Positions 11,056-21,585 of a DNA stretch of 48,729 nucleotides are shown here, one piece after another. The translations under genes and the position numbers were made by a program. Origin of the DNA: Neonectria sp. B-13 (taxonomy: Eukaryota > Ascomycota > Sordariomycetes > Hypocreales > Nectriaceae); the NCBI GenBank assembly GCA_002682825.1, contig NOKP01000085.1, positions 687 to 49,415 on the forward strand, given 5' to 3'. The first letter of the stretch is position 1, and each line of letters begins with the position of its first letter. The notes beneath the pieces were generated by a model. It saw only the letters and a list, made by a program, of their open reading frames with translations, was not told where the DNA came from and did not search any database.

Positions 11056-11909
11056 GACACTGCTCTGCTTTTACCCTTTCTTCCAAAGGAAACTGTGGTC
11101 TTTAAGGCGGAGAATATCTTGCATGCAAACGAGGAATAGAGTGATAGTCAGAAACTCAATAGCTCCAATACAACGCTGCTGCTGGCTCGACTGGGACTCG
11201 CCCTTGGGTTCAGAACAACCATGAGCTGAACCATATTGAAAGCGATTAATAAAAGTGCTCAATCATTCCTATCGTCACGATCGTGATGTTCAAGTCCCCA
11301 AACGGCATCAGAGACTAGAGATAGTCGTTGTTACTTGGTGGTTCTCTCTTCACCAGACGTCCGGCGACAATAGAAAGAAACACTGCAACTAAAGACAGGA
11401 CCCTGTACAGAGGCGTACAATCCGCTAATGCGTCATTGCTCCGACAAACCAGCTTCAAGGGTCTCGGATGTACGGAAAGGGCTTCACAGGGTAAGCAGAT
11501 AGTCGATAATTGGGTCCCTGCTGTCCCTGCTATCATGTCCTCTGCCGAAGTGTGGTGGGGTCAGTCACGCAGTGCCCACCGTTCGAAGTGGGTTTCTGAT
11601 CCAGCCTGCCTCGGCTCGCTGGTGGGCCCCGGAATGACCGTACCCGGAATGAGCGTAGACACTGCCGACACCAGTAGTGTTTAGTGATTATCCGCCTGGC
11701 CCTGAGTGCTTGGTCATCTCCTAATGTCTATCCCTCGTTTACTCTGGCTTGAGCCGGCTAGATTACTGAACATGCCGGCTTAACCATTGGCAAATATGCA
11801 GACACCTGGTTCATCCACGTGCGGCAAGGGCTATAATAACGACGGTGCTTTTGACGGACCTTTACTGGCCATCCATACCACCATTCAAATAAATCATCAC
11901 TACCCGAAG
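11056..11909. other. Intergenic, no gene supported
   Basis: The 118-residue frame at 11328-11684 has no family motif, and its composition looks like non-coding DNA. GGAATGA is repeated near 11631 and 11646. An in-frame ATG at 11796 could extend the next gene by 38 residues, but the extension looks non-homologous. Confidence 0.45.
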
Positions 11910-12752
11910 ATGAGTCTGCAGTACAAAGTATTTTTCAGCAAGCGTGCTTCGGCCACCCGAACTGGGCCAGTCGGTCATGACAACCTGAAGTGGGTTCCCA
12001 CCACATCTACCTTGATCTACGGAGCCAAAGACGCTGTATTGGTCGACGCGCAGTTGACCTCGGACGCGTCGCATGAGCTTCTGGACTGGGTTGTTGCAAG
12101 CGGGCACAACATCACACACGTTTACGTCACTCATGCCCACGGCGACCATTTCTTCGGCAGCGCACTCATCCTAGAACGGTTCCCGGACGCGGTTCTGGTC
12201 GCAACCCCCGAAGTCGTGGCCAGAATGGAACTCGAGACTACGTCAGAACGTCTGACTGGTCTCTGGGAAAAGTTGTTTCCTAACCAGATTCCCCAGACGC
12301 TCAAGATCGCCCAGCCTCTTTCTCGGGACCATTTTGAACTAGAAGGCGAGAAGCTGGAAGTGGTCAGGACTGGCCACACAGACACGGATGACACGACGAC
12401 TCTTTGGGTCTCGTCCATCAAGCTCGCTGTGACGGGCGATGCCGTGTACGCAAACACCCACCCGTACCTGGGCGAGTCGGGAACGGCCGCCAAGCGGAGC
12501 GAGTGGATTGATGCGTTGGACAAGATAGCCGCACTTGGACCTGAGCATGTTGTGGGTGGGCATAGCGATCCGGGCAAGGGGTTCGGGCCTGAAGCGATCC
12601 ACGACACAAAGACGTACTTGGAGAACGTTGACAAGATCAGTTCCGACGCCGGTACGGCTGAAGAACTTTATGAGCGCATGTTGGAGATTTATCCTGAGCG
12701 TCTGAATCCAGGATCTCTCTGGGCAGGTGCTGTTTTGATCAAGCGGCCGTAA
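11910..12752 (+). CDS. Metallo-beta-lactamase-fold hydrolase
   Basis: Intronless, 280 residues from MSLQYKVFFSKR. The start at 11910 is preferred because conserved sequence begins there; 11796 is an alternative. Metal ligands are visible in order: HAHGDHFFG (HxHxDH), GHTDTDD with its His, GDAVYANTHPY with the bridging Asp, and GGHSDPG with the last His. This fold hydrolyses lactones, lactams, thioesters or phosphodiesters using one or two metal ions. The fungal subgroup is broad, so the substrate cannot be named. It faces the alpha/beta hydrolase at 12898-13919 tail to tail, with only 145 bases between stops. Confidence 0.85.
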   Translation: MSLQYKVFFSKRASATRTGPVGHDNLKWVPTTSTLIYGAKDAVLVDAQLTSDASHELLDWVVASGHNITHVYVTHAHGDHFFGSALILERFPDAVLVATPEVVARMELETTSERLTGLWEKLFPNQIPQTLKIAQPLSRDHFELEGEKLEVVRTGHTDTDDTTTLWVSSIKLAVTGDAVYANTHPYLGESGTAAKRSEWIDALDKIAALGPEHVVGGHSDPGKGFGPEAIHDTKTYLENVDKISSDAGTAEELYERMLEIYPERLNPGSLWAGAVLIKRP

Positions 12753-12897
12753 CTTGGCCATCCTAGGTGATCCAGCGACATACAGGTAGCCAACTAGCCA
12801 TACAAAGTGGCGGCAGTCATTTATTGATGCTTATTCCTTTAATCTCTTGTTCCTATTGACCTATTGTTTATTCCTTGCTCTAACTCTCGATGATCAT

Positions 12898-13919
12898 CTA
12901 TCTTTCAAGGCTTCCAACAAAGTCAAGAATATCGTCTCGCAGACGGTCTGCGTAGCCAAGAACCAAAACTGCGAGAAAGAGTTAGCCCTGTTCCTTTGCT
13001 ATTGAGACGCTATTAACTCACCGTGCCCCCCTCCTTCGTATACATGGAGTTTTGCTTGAGCAACCAGCTTTTGGACAAGCTCAGCACTCGCTTCGACAGG
13101 AACCCCTCCATCACTTCCGCCGTGAATTAGAAGGAAAGGCTTGTCAAAGGTTTGCCCAAAAGCCTGTATCGCCTCTAACAGATCCTCAGACGTATAGATC
13201 TGGAGGCATCGCTCGACAGCAATTGGATCAGCCTCGAAAAATATCCCTTCGAAAAACGCCAATTCCTTCTCTGAGAGCGAACCGGATGTTCCAACTCCAA
13301 AGGGGCCATTGAAGCCATTGGCGATGAAGTTGGGTCTATCCTTTCTCAATGAAATCAGCGTCGCATCCCAGATGCTGCGGGGCAAAGCCTTCGGGTTTTG
13401 GGGAGAGGCGACAGGATGTGGGAGGCAAGTGCTAATCCATATCATGCCCTATCACTTCGTCAGTCTCCTTGCGTCAACAGCTTGACCTCTCGTCCTACTT
13501 ACACGACAGTTTTCCTGGATGTAGGTGCTATTAGTGTACGCCAAAAGCGCCTCGCCCGTGCCCATGCTGGCGGCGATAAAGACAAAAGGGCCTGGCTGGA
13601 GTTTCTCCAACAGGCCCGCGACGTCATCCCCGAGCTCCTTGTAGCCGATGCCATTTCCAACGGCATTGCCGGTCCATTCGCTTTTCCCAAAGCCGCGTCT
13701 GTCAGGGGCGATGACCCGGAACCTGTGCGTCTCGCAAAGACTCAGCAGGATCGAGTCGTACATGCGGGATGAGAGAGGCCACTGATGGAGGAACACGAGC
13801 GTGAGCCCTCGCGCTGCCTGAGACTGTTCTTTTGCATCGAAAGGAGGCGGTCTATTTTCTGGGCCGTAATAGCGATAGAACAAATCCGTGCTATCGATCG
13901 AGCTGGGGTGTCGAGGCAT
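12898..13919 (-). CDS. Alpha/beta hydrolase (fold-1 type)
   Basis: Three exons, 13919-13503, 13448-13022 and 12968-12898, join in phase to 304 residues. The last exon is short and supplies VLVLGYADRLRDD after the catalytic His. Motifs: LVFLHQWPLSSRMYD (oxyanion loop), VIAPDRRGFGKSEW, nucleophile loop FIAASMGTGEALLAY (Ser in ASMG rather than the usual GxSxG), acid in LIHGGSDGGVP, and His in YEGGGHG. This resembles haloperoxidase/esterase-type fold-1 hydrolases; the substrate is unknown. The changed elbow is noted but the triad appears complete. Confidence 0.82.
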
Positions 13920-14851
13920 GTTGGCTGCGTGGTATATCCGTAGGATAGTAAGTCAGTAACTGTCAGATGTGGGAATATAATAAGGAAGAACAGGTACTAG
14001 TTAATATGTGAGCTCTTCGTGCTGAAGTCGGAAGTAGGGGGGGTTTGGTCTGGTCCAGGGAGAGATTATAAATGAAGGCCGACGGACGTCCAATCACCCC
14101 ATCTCTCCCGTTTCCGGCCGAGTCAGCTGCCGAATAAACAGTCGGATTTGATTATTCTTAAATATGACGTCCAAGAACCGACCCATACTAGGCTGTCAAT
14201 CAACCCGTGGGGTGCCGAGATCCATGGCTCTCTCCAGGGCTTGATCACTGTCAAGCTCTTGGGTCGTTGACTAGCCGAGACCTCCACTACCAGATGATTG
14301 TTTCGCCGTTCTTCCCCGCCCGAGAAAACGCGCGTGATCGGTCAAGGCCCGGTCAGACCGAACTAGTAAATGTAGGCTCAATTGGATCGAGCGGCCGGTG
14401 ACATGATGGAATTAAACAGTCTGTTTCCGTAATGCCGGGTTTCCATCTAATCTGGATCAAATGGCATGCTTGGGCCAAAGGATCTTTCACAAGGGAGAGT
14501 GAATGTATTTGTCATTGCCTTGAACGACATCACAAACATCCAGTACAGTGACACGGTGTACAAGGTACTCCTAATGCTCCCCGCTCTGAATGGGGTTCGC
14601 CTTGATGTGTGCTATAGAAAGACTTTCGCCGTGTCTTTGCCCCTCCAGCGTGCCTTCAACGTTGGATCAACCATCACGTAACCTACCACCCAACCCTGTC
14701 AACCCAACGATGACTTCATCCAGCATGGGTGGAGTCGGAGCACTCAGTGTTTGGGTGCACTCTCAACCCCCATAAATAGAACTGCTCAACCGTCGCCTCT
14801 TAAAGGGACAGCTGCTTCTCATAGGAGACTCAGTACGTTATATATCGCTGC
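13920..14851. other. Intergenic, no gene seen
   Basis: This separates two minus-strand genes, so it holds the promoter of the 13919 hydrolase and the terminator region of the 15968 dehydrogenase. Plus-strand frames at 14207-14775 show no family motif. Confidence 0.45.
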
Positions 14852-15968
14852 TCATTCCCAAGGGTGGATATTCATCTTCGCCCCCTTTCCATCTCGATAT
14901 TGGTCCAACGCCTTGTTGACAGCATCCGCGTCTAAACCCTTGATAACCTCAAAACTGCTGGGGCGAAGTTGCCCCTCCTTGAACCATTGAGGAACCTCTT
15001 CCCAGAACCCCACCGTCACTTCTGGGTGCACCGGAGATATGCCAAACACAAGGCGGCGTTCATACCCCGCAGACTTGGAACCTATCCGAGCAGCGTCAAA
15101 GTCTCCGTCGGGTCGACGAAGAGTGATCAAGGTGCCCTTCTTCGTGTTTGACAGCGCCGCGACACCGAGCTCTTGTTCCACGCCGGCATTGACCGTGTCA
15201 ACCGCATAGACTAACTCATCCCCCGTGATGGCACGAATCTGGTCCAGCGCATCGGGGGCTCGTCGGTTGATGACGTGGGTAGCCCCGACAGACTTGAGGT
15301 TTGCTTCATTGCGATGGCTGGCGACTGCGATGATTCGGCCTATTCCTGCCAACTTGGCGAGCTCAACTGTGGCTCGTCCGGTGTTGGAGCCGCCTCCAAT
15401 GACAAGAAGCGTGACGTTGGCATATTCGAAGGACTTTGCTTCCGGTGAGAAAGGAGGGGGCAAGCCATGGCCGGAGCTCGCGAAGAGGGCAATGAAGCCA
15501 GCCAACACAATGACGGGGATTGTAGATGCCTCGTCGTTGCTCAGCCCACTGCCGGCCACCCTGCCTACAAACCTCGCATCGACAAGAGCATATTGCTGCG
15601 CTCCGTTGAAGTCATTGTGGAAGCCCCCCTCGGCAAAGGTGTGACCAAAAACACGCTCACCAACGATGAACTTGGCAGAATGCTCTCCGGTTCCCACAGT
15701 CACGACTTCTCCGACCAGATCGCTGGCAAGGACGTATGGCATGCTCGTGACGAAGAGGCCAACATCGCGGGTTCTCTGGTCATGAGGATTTACTAAACGC
15801 CAATTAGCTATGGTCCTCTTATCCTTCGCGGTGGAACTGTTTCCAAAACTTACGGCCGGCAACAAGAACCTTGACCAGTAACTGGTTCTTGCCAGGCTGC
15901 GGGATTGGACGGTCCCCCACGACCAATGGCTTGCCCACCTCCTCGAGTAAAAGAGCCTTTTGGGACAT
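14852..15968 (-). CDS. Zinc-binding dehydrogenase (MDR, quinone oxidoreductase-like)
   Basis: Exons 15968-15854 and 15792-14852 join across a 61-nt intron (GTAAGT...TTTAG), completing the codon series VAG-LNPHDQRTRDVGLF; 351 residues. The start MSQKALLLEEVGKP gives a normal family N-terminus. Other motifs are YVLASDLVGEVVTVG, VGERVFGHTF, STIPVIVLAGFIALF, the Rossmann loop VIGGGSNTGRATVELAKLAG, and VGATHVIN. The catalytic-zinc Cys/His pair is absent, so this is probably an NADPH-dependent enone or quinone reductase. The frame stays open upstream to an ATG at 16052 that would add a hydrophobic, signal-like leader. I prefer 15968. It is divergent from the Zn2Cys6 gene at 16781. Confidence 0.83.
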
Positions 15969-16266
15969 GACTGTTTCCGAGTCTGAAGCTGAACGCAGTG
16001 ATGAATAAACACAAAGGAGTAGTGCTAATATGTAGAGGTATAAGGATGGCATTGCCGACGGTTCAGTAGAAGCTTAGTGCCAAGAATGGGAAGCTTGAGG
16101 TTTTAAGACGTCTGCATTCCATTGACACAAAGGGCCTTGCGAACGGCCATCGCTGTGCTTAGACGATTTACTAAGTCGCGGAAACCTCAGGGGGCTCCCT
16201 TCAAGATTCGTCACATTACTAATTCCCATTCCAGTCACAACATCCACACTGTCGCAGAGTTGCAAA

Positions 16267-16295
16267 CCACTCCACTAGAGACCTCGGTGGAGTGG
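16267..16295. promoter_or_regulatory. 9-bp perfect inverted repeat, candidate operator
   Basis: CCACTCCAC (16267-16275) and GTGGAGTGG (16287-16295) are exact inverses with an 11-base spacer. It lies between divergent genes, one of which encodes a regulator, as expected for a dimer-binding site. Function is inference. Confidence 0.4.
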
Positions 16296-16324
16296 ATTTA
16301 AAGGTGTGGGCATGCAGGGTTCAA

Positions 16325-16348
16325 CTAAGTGGTGCTAAACCCACTTAG
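16325..16348. promoter_or_regulatory. 8-bp perfect inverted repeat, candidate operator
   Basis: CTAAGTGG (16325-16332) and CCACTTAG (16341-16348) are exact inverses with an 8-base spacer, 30 bases after the 9-bp repeat. Both repeats share a CCACT core. Confidence 0.4.
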
Positions 16349-16780
16349 ATGTGCGTCGAGTAGCATGTATTGCAAATCCAAACCCATACAGATGTTGCGG
16401 GAAGCTGTTGCTCCCTAGATCCATCCGTCCGTAGACCCAACTTGCCGATTTTCTCATACATCAAGACTTGGAATGAGGAAAGGCGGTAAGTCAAAGTCAC
16501 AATATCCATACTACGTATGTGGACACAAGCTCAAGCGCATCTCTGGCCTCATGCGTCTCGGCACCGATCTGCAAGCCCCTTTGATTGGTAAGCGTTCAAA
16601 AAGCGTCAGATCAGACTCGTCTTGCCCCCGCTTTAGTAAGCGGCCAAGGAAGTCTGGCCGCCTAATTTGCTAGCTTGAAACTAATCATATATCAACCGGG
16701 CCCCGGCACTCCATCACCGTATCTATACGGCGCCTCGTGCGACCCTCAACGTATCTCTCCATGACACGACACGACGGCTC

Positions 16781-17977
16781 ATGACAAATATGATCAGAAG
16801 GCGTAAAGTGCACAGAAAGTCTCGGGAAGGCTGTGTTCAATGCAAGGAGCGGCACGCTAAGGTACGGTGAGCCCCCTCCATGTGCTGTCCCTACTACTCG
16901 TCATGCCGTGGCGAAGCCCACAGCTGAACCCTGTAGTGCAACGAGGTCCATCCGCAATGCCTTCAATTCGAGCGGGCCAATATCTCATGCAGCTTCTCGT
17001 CCCCTACCCTTACCATGACGCCACTCAACGAGGACAGCTTAGCTGATCTCGAGCTGCTGGAGCACTGGCACCGGTATCCCGTCACAGGCGACATGTCGGA
17101 GACCACGAAGCACCTGCAATACGACCTTGTTCGCTTGGGCTTCTCTCACCATTACCTGCTGAATAGCATCCTGGGCCTTACGGCCCTCCAGCTCTACAGT
17201 GAAGATCAGTCCCAGTCTAAGTGGTACGCTAGAGCCGTTGTACACCAGCAGGCCGCAATCACCCGAGCCAGGCCGCATTTCGAGTCCCTTGATCAGACGC
17301 AGCATCGAGCCCTGCTGGGGTTCTCTGCTTTCACCTCAATGTATGCGGTAGCGGAACCTGTCTTTCGCCCCCCTCGCGTCCGCTCTCTGGCACGGTTCGA
17401 CCCTATCGAGGAGCTGTTAAAGGCACTCCACTTTAGCAGATCTACCTTGGTGTTCGTGCAGCAGAACTTCCCCCCTCTAGTCGTCTCAGAATCGTGGCTT
17501 CTGACTAAATTCGGCGCCAATCACCAAGACACTCGGCAGGATCTCGAAATAAGATATCCACAGCTTGCGTCTCTTCGGGGGTGTATAGAGCGTCGGTGTG
17601 CGGGGGAACAGAAGGCAGCATGCCTCCACGCCGTCAAAGTACTGTTCCGCCGCATTGCAACGCTCTCAGACAACCTCGGAGACCCCGAACCGGGCAAGGT
17701 GATTTGGGGCTGGGGACTCGAGGTATACCAGACCTTTCTAGACTTGTGCTCGGCGCGACATCCCGTGGCGCTCGTCATTCTGGCTCACTTTACCGTCTTG
17801 ATGAGCTTCTATAAGGAGCACTGGTGCCTGAGAGACTGGCCAGGCGGGTTGCTGGGATATATTATGGGGGTCCTCGGAGATGAGTGGGAAGATGCTCTGA
17901 AGTGGCCGAGTGATCTTATCTTTGGGTCGGAAACCTTAGCACCAAGGGGCCTACCGCGGCCACTCGCAGCGGCGTAA
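16781..17977 (+). CDS. Zn2Cys6 (C6) transcription factor with a mutated zinc ligand
   Basis: Exons 16781-16861 and 16937-17977 join in phase 0 (75-nt intron) into 373 residues. The binuclear cluster is split by the intron. Exon 1 gives CVQCKERHAK and exon 2 gives CNEVHPQCLQFERANISC. Cysteines 1-4 and 6 are present, but the fifth position, normally C in a CLQC arrangement, is Phe (codon TTC at 16967-16969, one base from TGC). The rest is the fungal C6 'sterol uptake control'-like layout: LADLELLEHWHRYP, FSHHYLLNSILGLTALQLY, VIWGWGLEVYQTFLDLCS, HPVALVILAHFTVLMSFYKE. It would be the local regulator of the surrounding enzyme genes. Loss of one ligand should weaken zinc binding and DNA binding. 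Confidence 0.8.
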
Positions 17978-18590
17978 GGTATCAGGAGGTCTAATAGAGG
18001 ATGGATGCATGAGAATATCCCAGTCACGTCGTGTTAGCGCCAGTTCTCGTATACTGCGGTCAGTTATTTTTCCAAGTACCGATTCTCCCGGTACTCCGGG
18101 TAACCATGTTCGCAAACGCCGGGGCCGCTGCTCCCGCAATCCCCACCGGCAGTAGCCCGAGCCAGGGGCGCCGCCTAGCGTAGCTGGCCGTATTAATACG
18201 GTCAGTGATCCACAAGCTATAGATGACAGTAATGCTCTCTGATCGCAGCTGTCCTAAGCCTCTTTACGCTGAGCATCATGTTGCAGAGTGTATGACTCAG
18301 GTACACTGACCCCGAGGAAGCGGCAAGGAACTCGAGGCGCGAGTAAAGTCAAATGCCTGTATGAGGCAATTCGTCGTTCATCCACTTGCAAATTGATTAG
18401 CAGCAGAATGAAGGTGGTGTGACAAACACGTTGATAATCAAAAGAAAGTCGGAGAAAGATTGTCATCTTATATACAGGTTCAAGTTGTCCGACCAAGTAT
18501 CAACTGTCCCCTTAGGCATCAACTGGGTCAAGCCTCTTCACTTTATTCTCATAAAGATTCCAATTTCAACACCAATTTGCATTAACCATC
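17978..18590. other. Intergenic, no gene seen
   Basis: The 3' flank of the regulator and the promoter of the next dehydrogenase, which read in the same direction. No supported frame or repeat. TTATATACAG at about 18468-18477 could serve as a TATA element for the 18591 start. Confidence 0.45.
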
Positions 18591-20093
18591 ATGTCTACAC
18601 CAAGAACCACGAAAGCCTGGACGGTTGAGGGCAAGGGCAGCTTCGACTGTCTCAAGTTTGACAAGGAGCGCGTTCTTCCTGAGCTCTCCGACAACGACGT
18701 GTTGGTCAAATTCCATGCGGCGTCTCTCAACTACCGCGACATCATGATTGCCCTGGTAACTATGCCTTCCTGTACATCCTCCACTGTCACCTACTAACCC
18801 TCGCAGGGCTACTACCCTTTCCCAACGACGCCAAATGTCATCCCAGGCTCCGACGGAGCTGGAGAAGTTGTGGCAGTTGGTTCTAAAGTCACCCGCTTTG
18901 AGAAAGGTTCCAAGGTTGTGACACTGTTCAACCAAGCACACTACGGTGGGCCGTTGACCCCAAAGGTCTTGGGGACAGGGGTAGGTGGTGTCATTGATGG
19001 CACTCTGCGACAGTACGGCATTTTCAACGAGAATGGACTGGTAGACATGCCAAAGAACCTAAGCTATCTGGAGGCCGGGACACTATCTTGCAGCGCCCTG
19101 ACGGCGTGGAATGCTCTCTACGGGCTCAAAGCAGTCCTTCCCGGCGACTGGGTCTTGACGCAGGGTACGGGCGGTGTGAGCATCTCTGGCCTGCAGTTTG
19201 CGAAGGCGGCAGGGGCTCGAGTCATTGCCACGACGTCTTCTGCAGCCAAGGCTGAGATATTGAAGAAGCTNNNNNNNNNNNNNNNNNNNNNNNNNNNNNN
19301 NNNNNNNNNNNNNNNNNNNNNNNNNNNNNNNNNNNNNNNNNNNNNNNNNNNNNNNNNNNNNNNNNNNNNNNACGGCGTGGAATGCTCTCTACGGGCTCAA
19401 AGCAGTCCTTCCCGGCGACTGGGTCTTGACGCAGGGTACGGGCGGTGTGAGCATCTCTGGCCTGCAGTTTGCGAAGGCGGCAGGGGCTCGAGTCATTGCC
19501 ACGACGTCTTCTGCAGCCAAGGCTGAGATATTGAAGAAGCTAGGAGCAGATCATGTCATCAATTACAAGGAGACCCCGAACTGGGGCGAGGAGGCCAAGA
19601 GGCTCACGGGAGGTGCTGGTGTTGAACATGTCATCGAGGTTGGAGGCGCGACAACTGTGACAGAGAGTCTGAAAGCCGTCGCCATCGGTGGTCTTGTCAC
19701 CATCATTGGCTGGATCGGCGGAGAGGGAGAGACCGGACCGAGTTTCCCCCAGATCTTATCCAGCATGGCTGTTGTCAGGGGAATCGTTGTCGGAAGCCGA
19801 GAACAATTTGAAGCAATGGTATGTACTATGGAAACGGATTGCCTCTCTTGGACGGCTTCTGCCAGCTTTGCAATTGATAAGCGGTTACTAACATGGATAG
19901 ATCCGGGTCATTGAGGCCTCCAACATCAAGCCCGTTCTTGATCAACACGTCTTCAAGCTCGAGGACCTCAAAGAGAAAGACGATTCCATTTTCCAATGAT
20001 TCCTATTACAAGCTAATGCATCATAGGGCTTACAAGTACCTGTCGGATCAGAAGCATTTTGGCAAAGTTGCAATCAAGATTGAGTACATGTAG
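18591..20093 (+). CDS. Zinc-type ADH-like oxidoreductase (YogA/C1773.06c-like), with assembly gap and a lost splice donor
   Basis: Exons: 18591-18755, then 18807-19818, then 19901-19974, and by family a last exon 20027-20093. Motifs: FHAASLNYRDIMI, GSDGAGEVVAVGSKV, LSCSALTAWNALYGLK, the Rossmann loop LTQGTGGVSISGLQFAKAAG, and LGADHVINYKETPNWGEEA. The second exon carries a 101-N gap flanked by identical 170-base copies; collapsing them restores one frame of 247 codons. The last intron (19975-20026, branch GCTAAT, acceptor TAG) should begin GTAAGA but reads GAAAGA. Without splicing the frame ends at 19997-19999 and the conserved end AYKYLSDQKHFGKVAIKI is lost. It is an MDR reductase of unknown substrate, third of its superfamily in the cluster. 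Confidence 0.8.
19101..19270. repeat. First copy of a 170-base duplicated contig end
   Basis: Identical, as read by eye, to 19372-19541 and placed directly before the N gap. Best explained as the same genomic bases at two overlapping contig ends. Confidence 0.9.
19271..19371. other. Assembly gap (101 N)
   Basis: A run of Ns inside the dehydrogenase exon, flanked by direct copies of the same 170 bases. It is probably a scaffolding placeholder with no missing sequence. Confidence 0.97.
19372..19541. repeat. Second copy of the 170-base duplicated contig end
   Basis: Repeats 19101-19270. The offset of 271 bases is not a multiple of three, so the copy and gap break the reading frame artificially. 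Confidence 0.9.
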
Positions 20094-21585
20094 CTTTCTA
20101 TGCCAGTCTATAGCAGGGATGTAACTAAACGTGTTGGCTTCGAAAAAATCTCAACTATGATATCAGTCATCAGTAGTAGTGGGATGCCGATATAATTCAA
20201 GCACCCACCTAATCAGCTGCCCCGTTTTCTTCACACTAGCGACGTTCCTCCTCCAACCTTGATCCAGTTATCAGACAGGATGGATTGGTGGGAACAGTTT
20301 GAGGACGATAGAAGATCTTGATTTTTAGCTAACTGACAACCCAGGAGTCGCAGAGGCTGTTAGCTCAGGCATATTTCTATATGAATTCTTTCACAATAGA
20401 GAGAAGCGATGAGAGCTGCTGCGACCGCTGTTCAATGCAATGTTAAAGCAAAAGATTGAGTTCAATGGAGTCCCGGGCTCGTCCATATCTCGTTTGACGG
20501 GTGGAGGTCAGGTAATCGCCTAGCTTTGTATGAGATTGCATGCTTCTTTCGCGACGAGAATAATCAGCCATTCATGGTCCACTCTTCGCTGCATAACCGG
20601 GCACATACTAGCTGGAGCACTTGCGCTTCGGATCATCTCGTCCTAAAAGTTGCAGTTTATCGGCGATGTTTTGGTAAGCCTCCTCGAAACGGGCCCCGCT
20701 GGACGCCTGCGCACCGGCGATCACAACGTCGCCTCTAAGTGGCACTTGAAAGCAAGCATGACCGAAGGAAGCAACACGTCGCGTTTCTCTCTTGCGAGCA
20801 CGCAGTGCATAGAGCGAATCACGGCTTAGCAGCGCGAGCGAATAAAATGGCAACCGGTCTAGATCGCTGCCTTGTCAAAAATATCAGCAGTACTGGCTGG
20901 ATACGCATGGCCGTCTCCCATATCATTTTGGTACATGTTATCCATGCACAACTTCGCACGGACCTCGTAGCACAGAGGAACATACAAAATACACGATGCG
21001 GCGCGAGAATGTGGCAATGAATTTGAATAAACGCGATGGGGCAGCAGCCGTCCTCCCGTCCCATGCTGGCGCAGGTAAATGTGACATACGATTGCAGATC
21101 ATCGCCTCGCATGGATGGACCACCGAGAGCTAGCGAGCACTGTCCCGCTATCATAGCTCATCCGCATGCACGATTACGCGACATTAGCTCTGCGGCCCGA
21201 AATTGACGTGGACGGTCCGTCCCGTCGTGGGTTCCGGGGATAACGTATTATAAATGGGTGGTGTAATTATTGAGAAATGTTCGGGGTTTCAAACCGGTGC
21301 CCGTTTCATCCTTCCTAAAAATAAGAAGAAAGAAAGATAAAAAAATGACAAAAGAGCAGGCTGGCCATTTTAACCTTTCCGAGGGCTTCATAGTCGCATA
21401 GTGTTAGGATCTTCCCCTGACGGGGGACACAGCCTCTACGTTGCATTGAGTCCTCCTAGGCGGATCCAGGAAGATATGCGAACTCAGGAGTTTGAGAACA
21501 TGGCTCTCCCGCTCATCCTGACTGCCCCACGCAATCAGCCACAAAAAACCAGTCAATAATAGATCGGGGCTGACCGGGCCGAAGC
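20094..21585. other. Intergenic, 1.5 kb without a supported gene
   Basis: Frames up to 111 residues occur on both strands at 20526-21154, but none has family motifs or a credible exon pattern. The stretch may be decayed coding or repeat sequence. The 3' end of the STAND gene begins at its right edge. Confidence 0.4.

Larger units (their letters stand above)
15969..16780. other. Divergent promoter region between dehydrogenase and Zn2Cys6 regulator
   Basis: An 812-base head-to-head intergenic region. It contains two perfect inverted repeats listed below. The frame at 16473-16673 is lysine/arginine-rich but matches no family. Confidence 0.5.

Noticed and set aside
11328..11684. 118-codon plus frame before the metallo-hydrolase
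   Set aside because: No motif and no good start context; a promoter region is more likely.
11910..12752. Benzoxazolinone-type lactam detoxification locus
   Set aside because: The metallo-beta-lactamase-fold gene and neighbouring reductases recall it, but I cannot show that the partner genes match, so the substrate is left open.
20526..21154. Overlapping frames on both strands in the 1.5-kb gap
   Set aside because: None shows family motifs or plausible introns, and composition looks non-coding.
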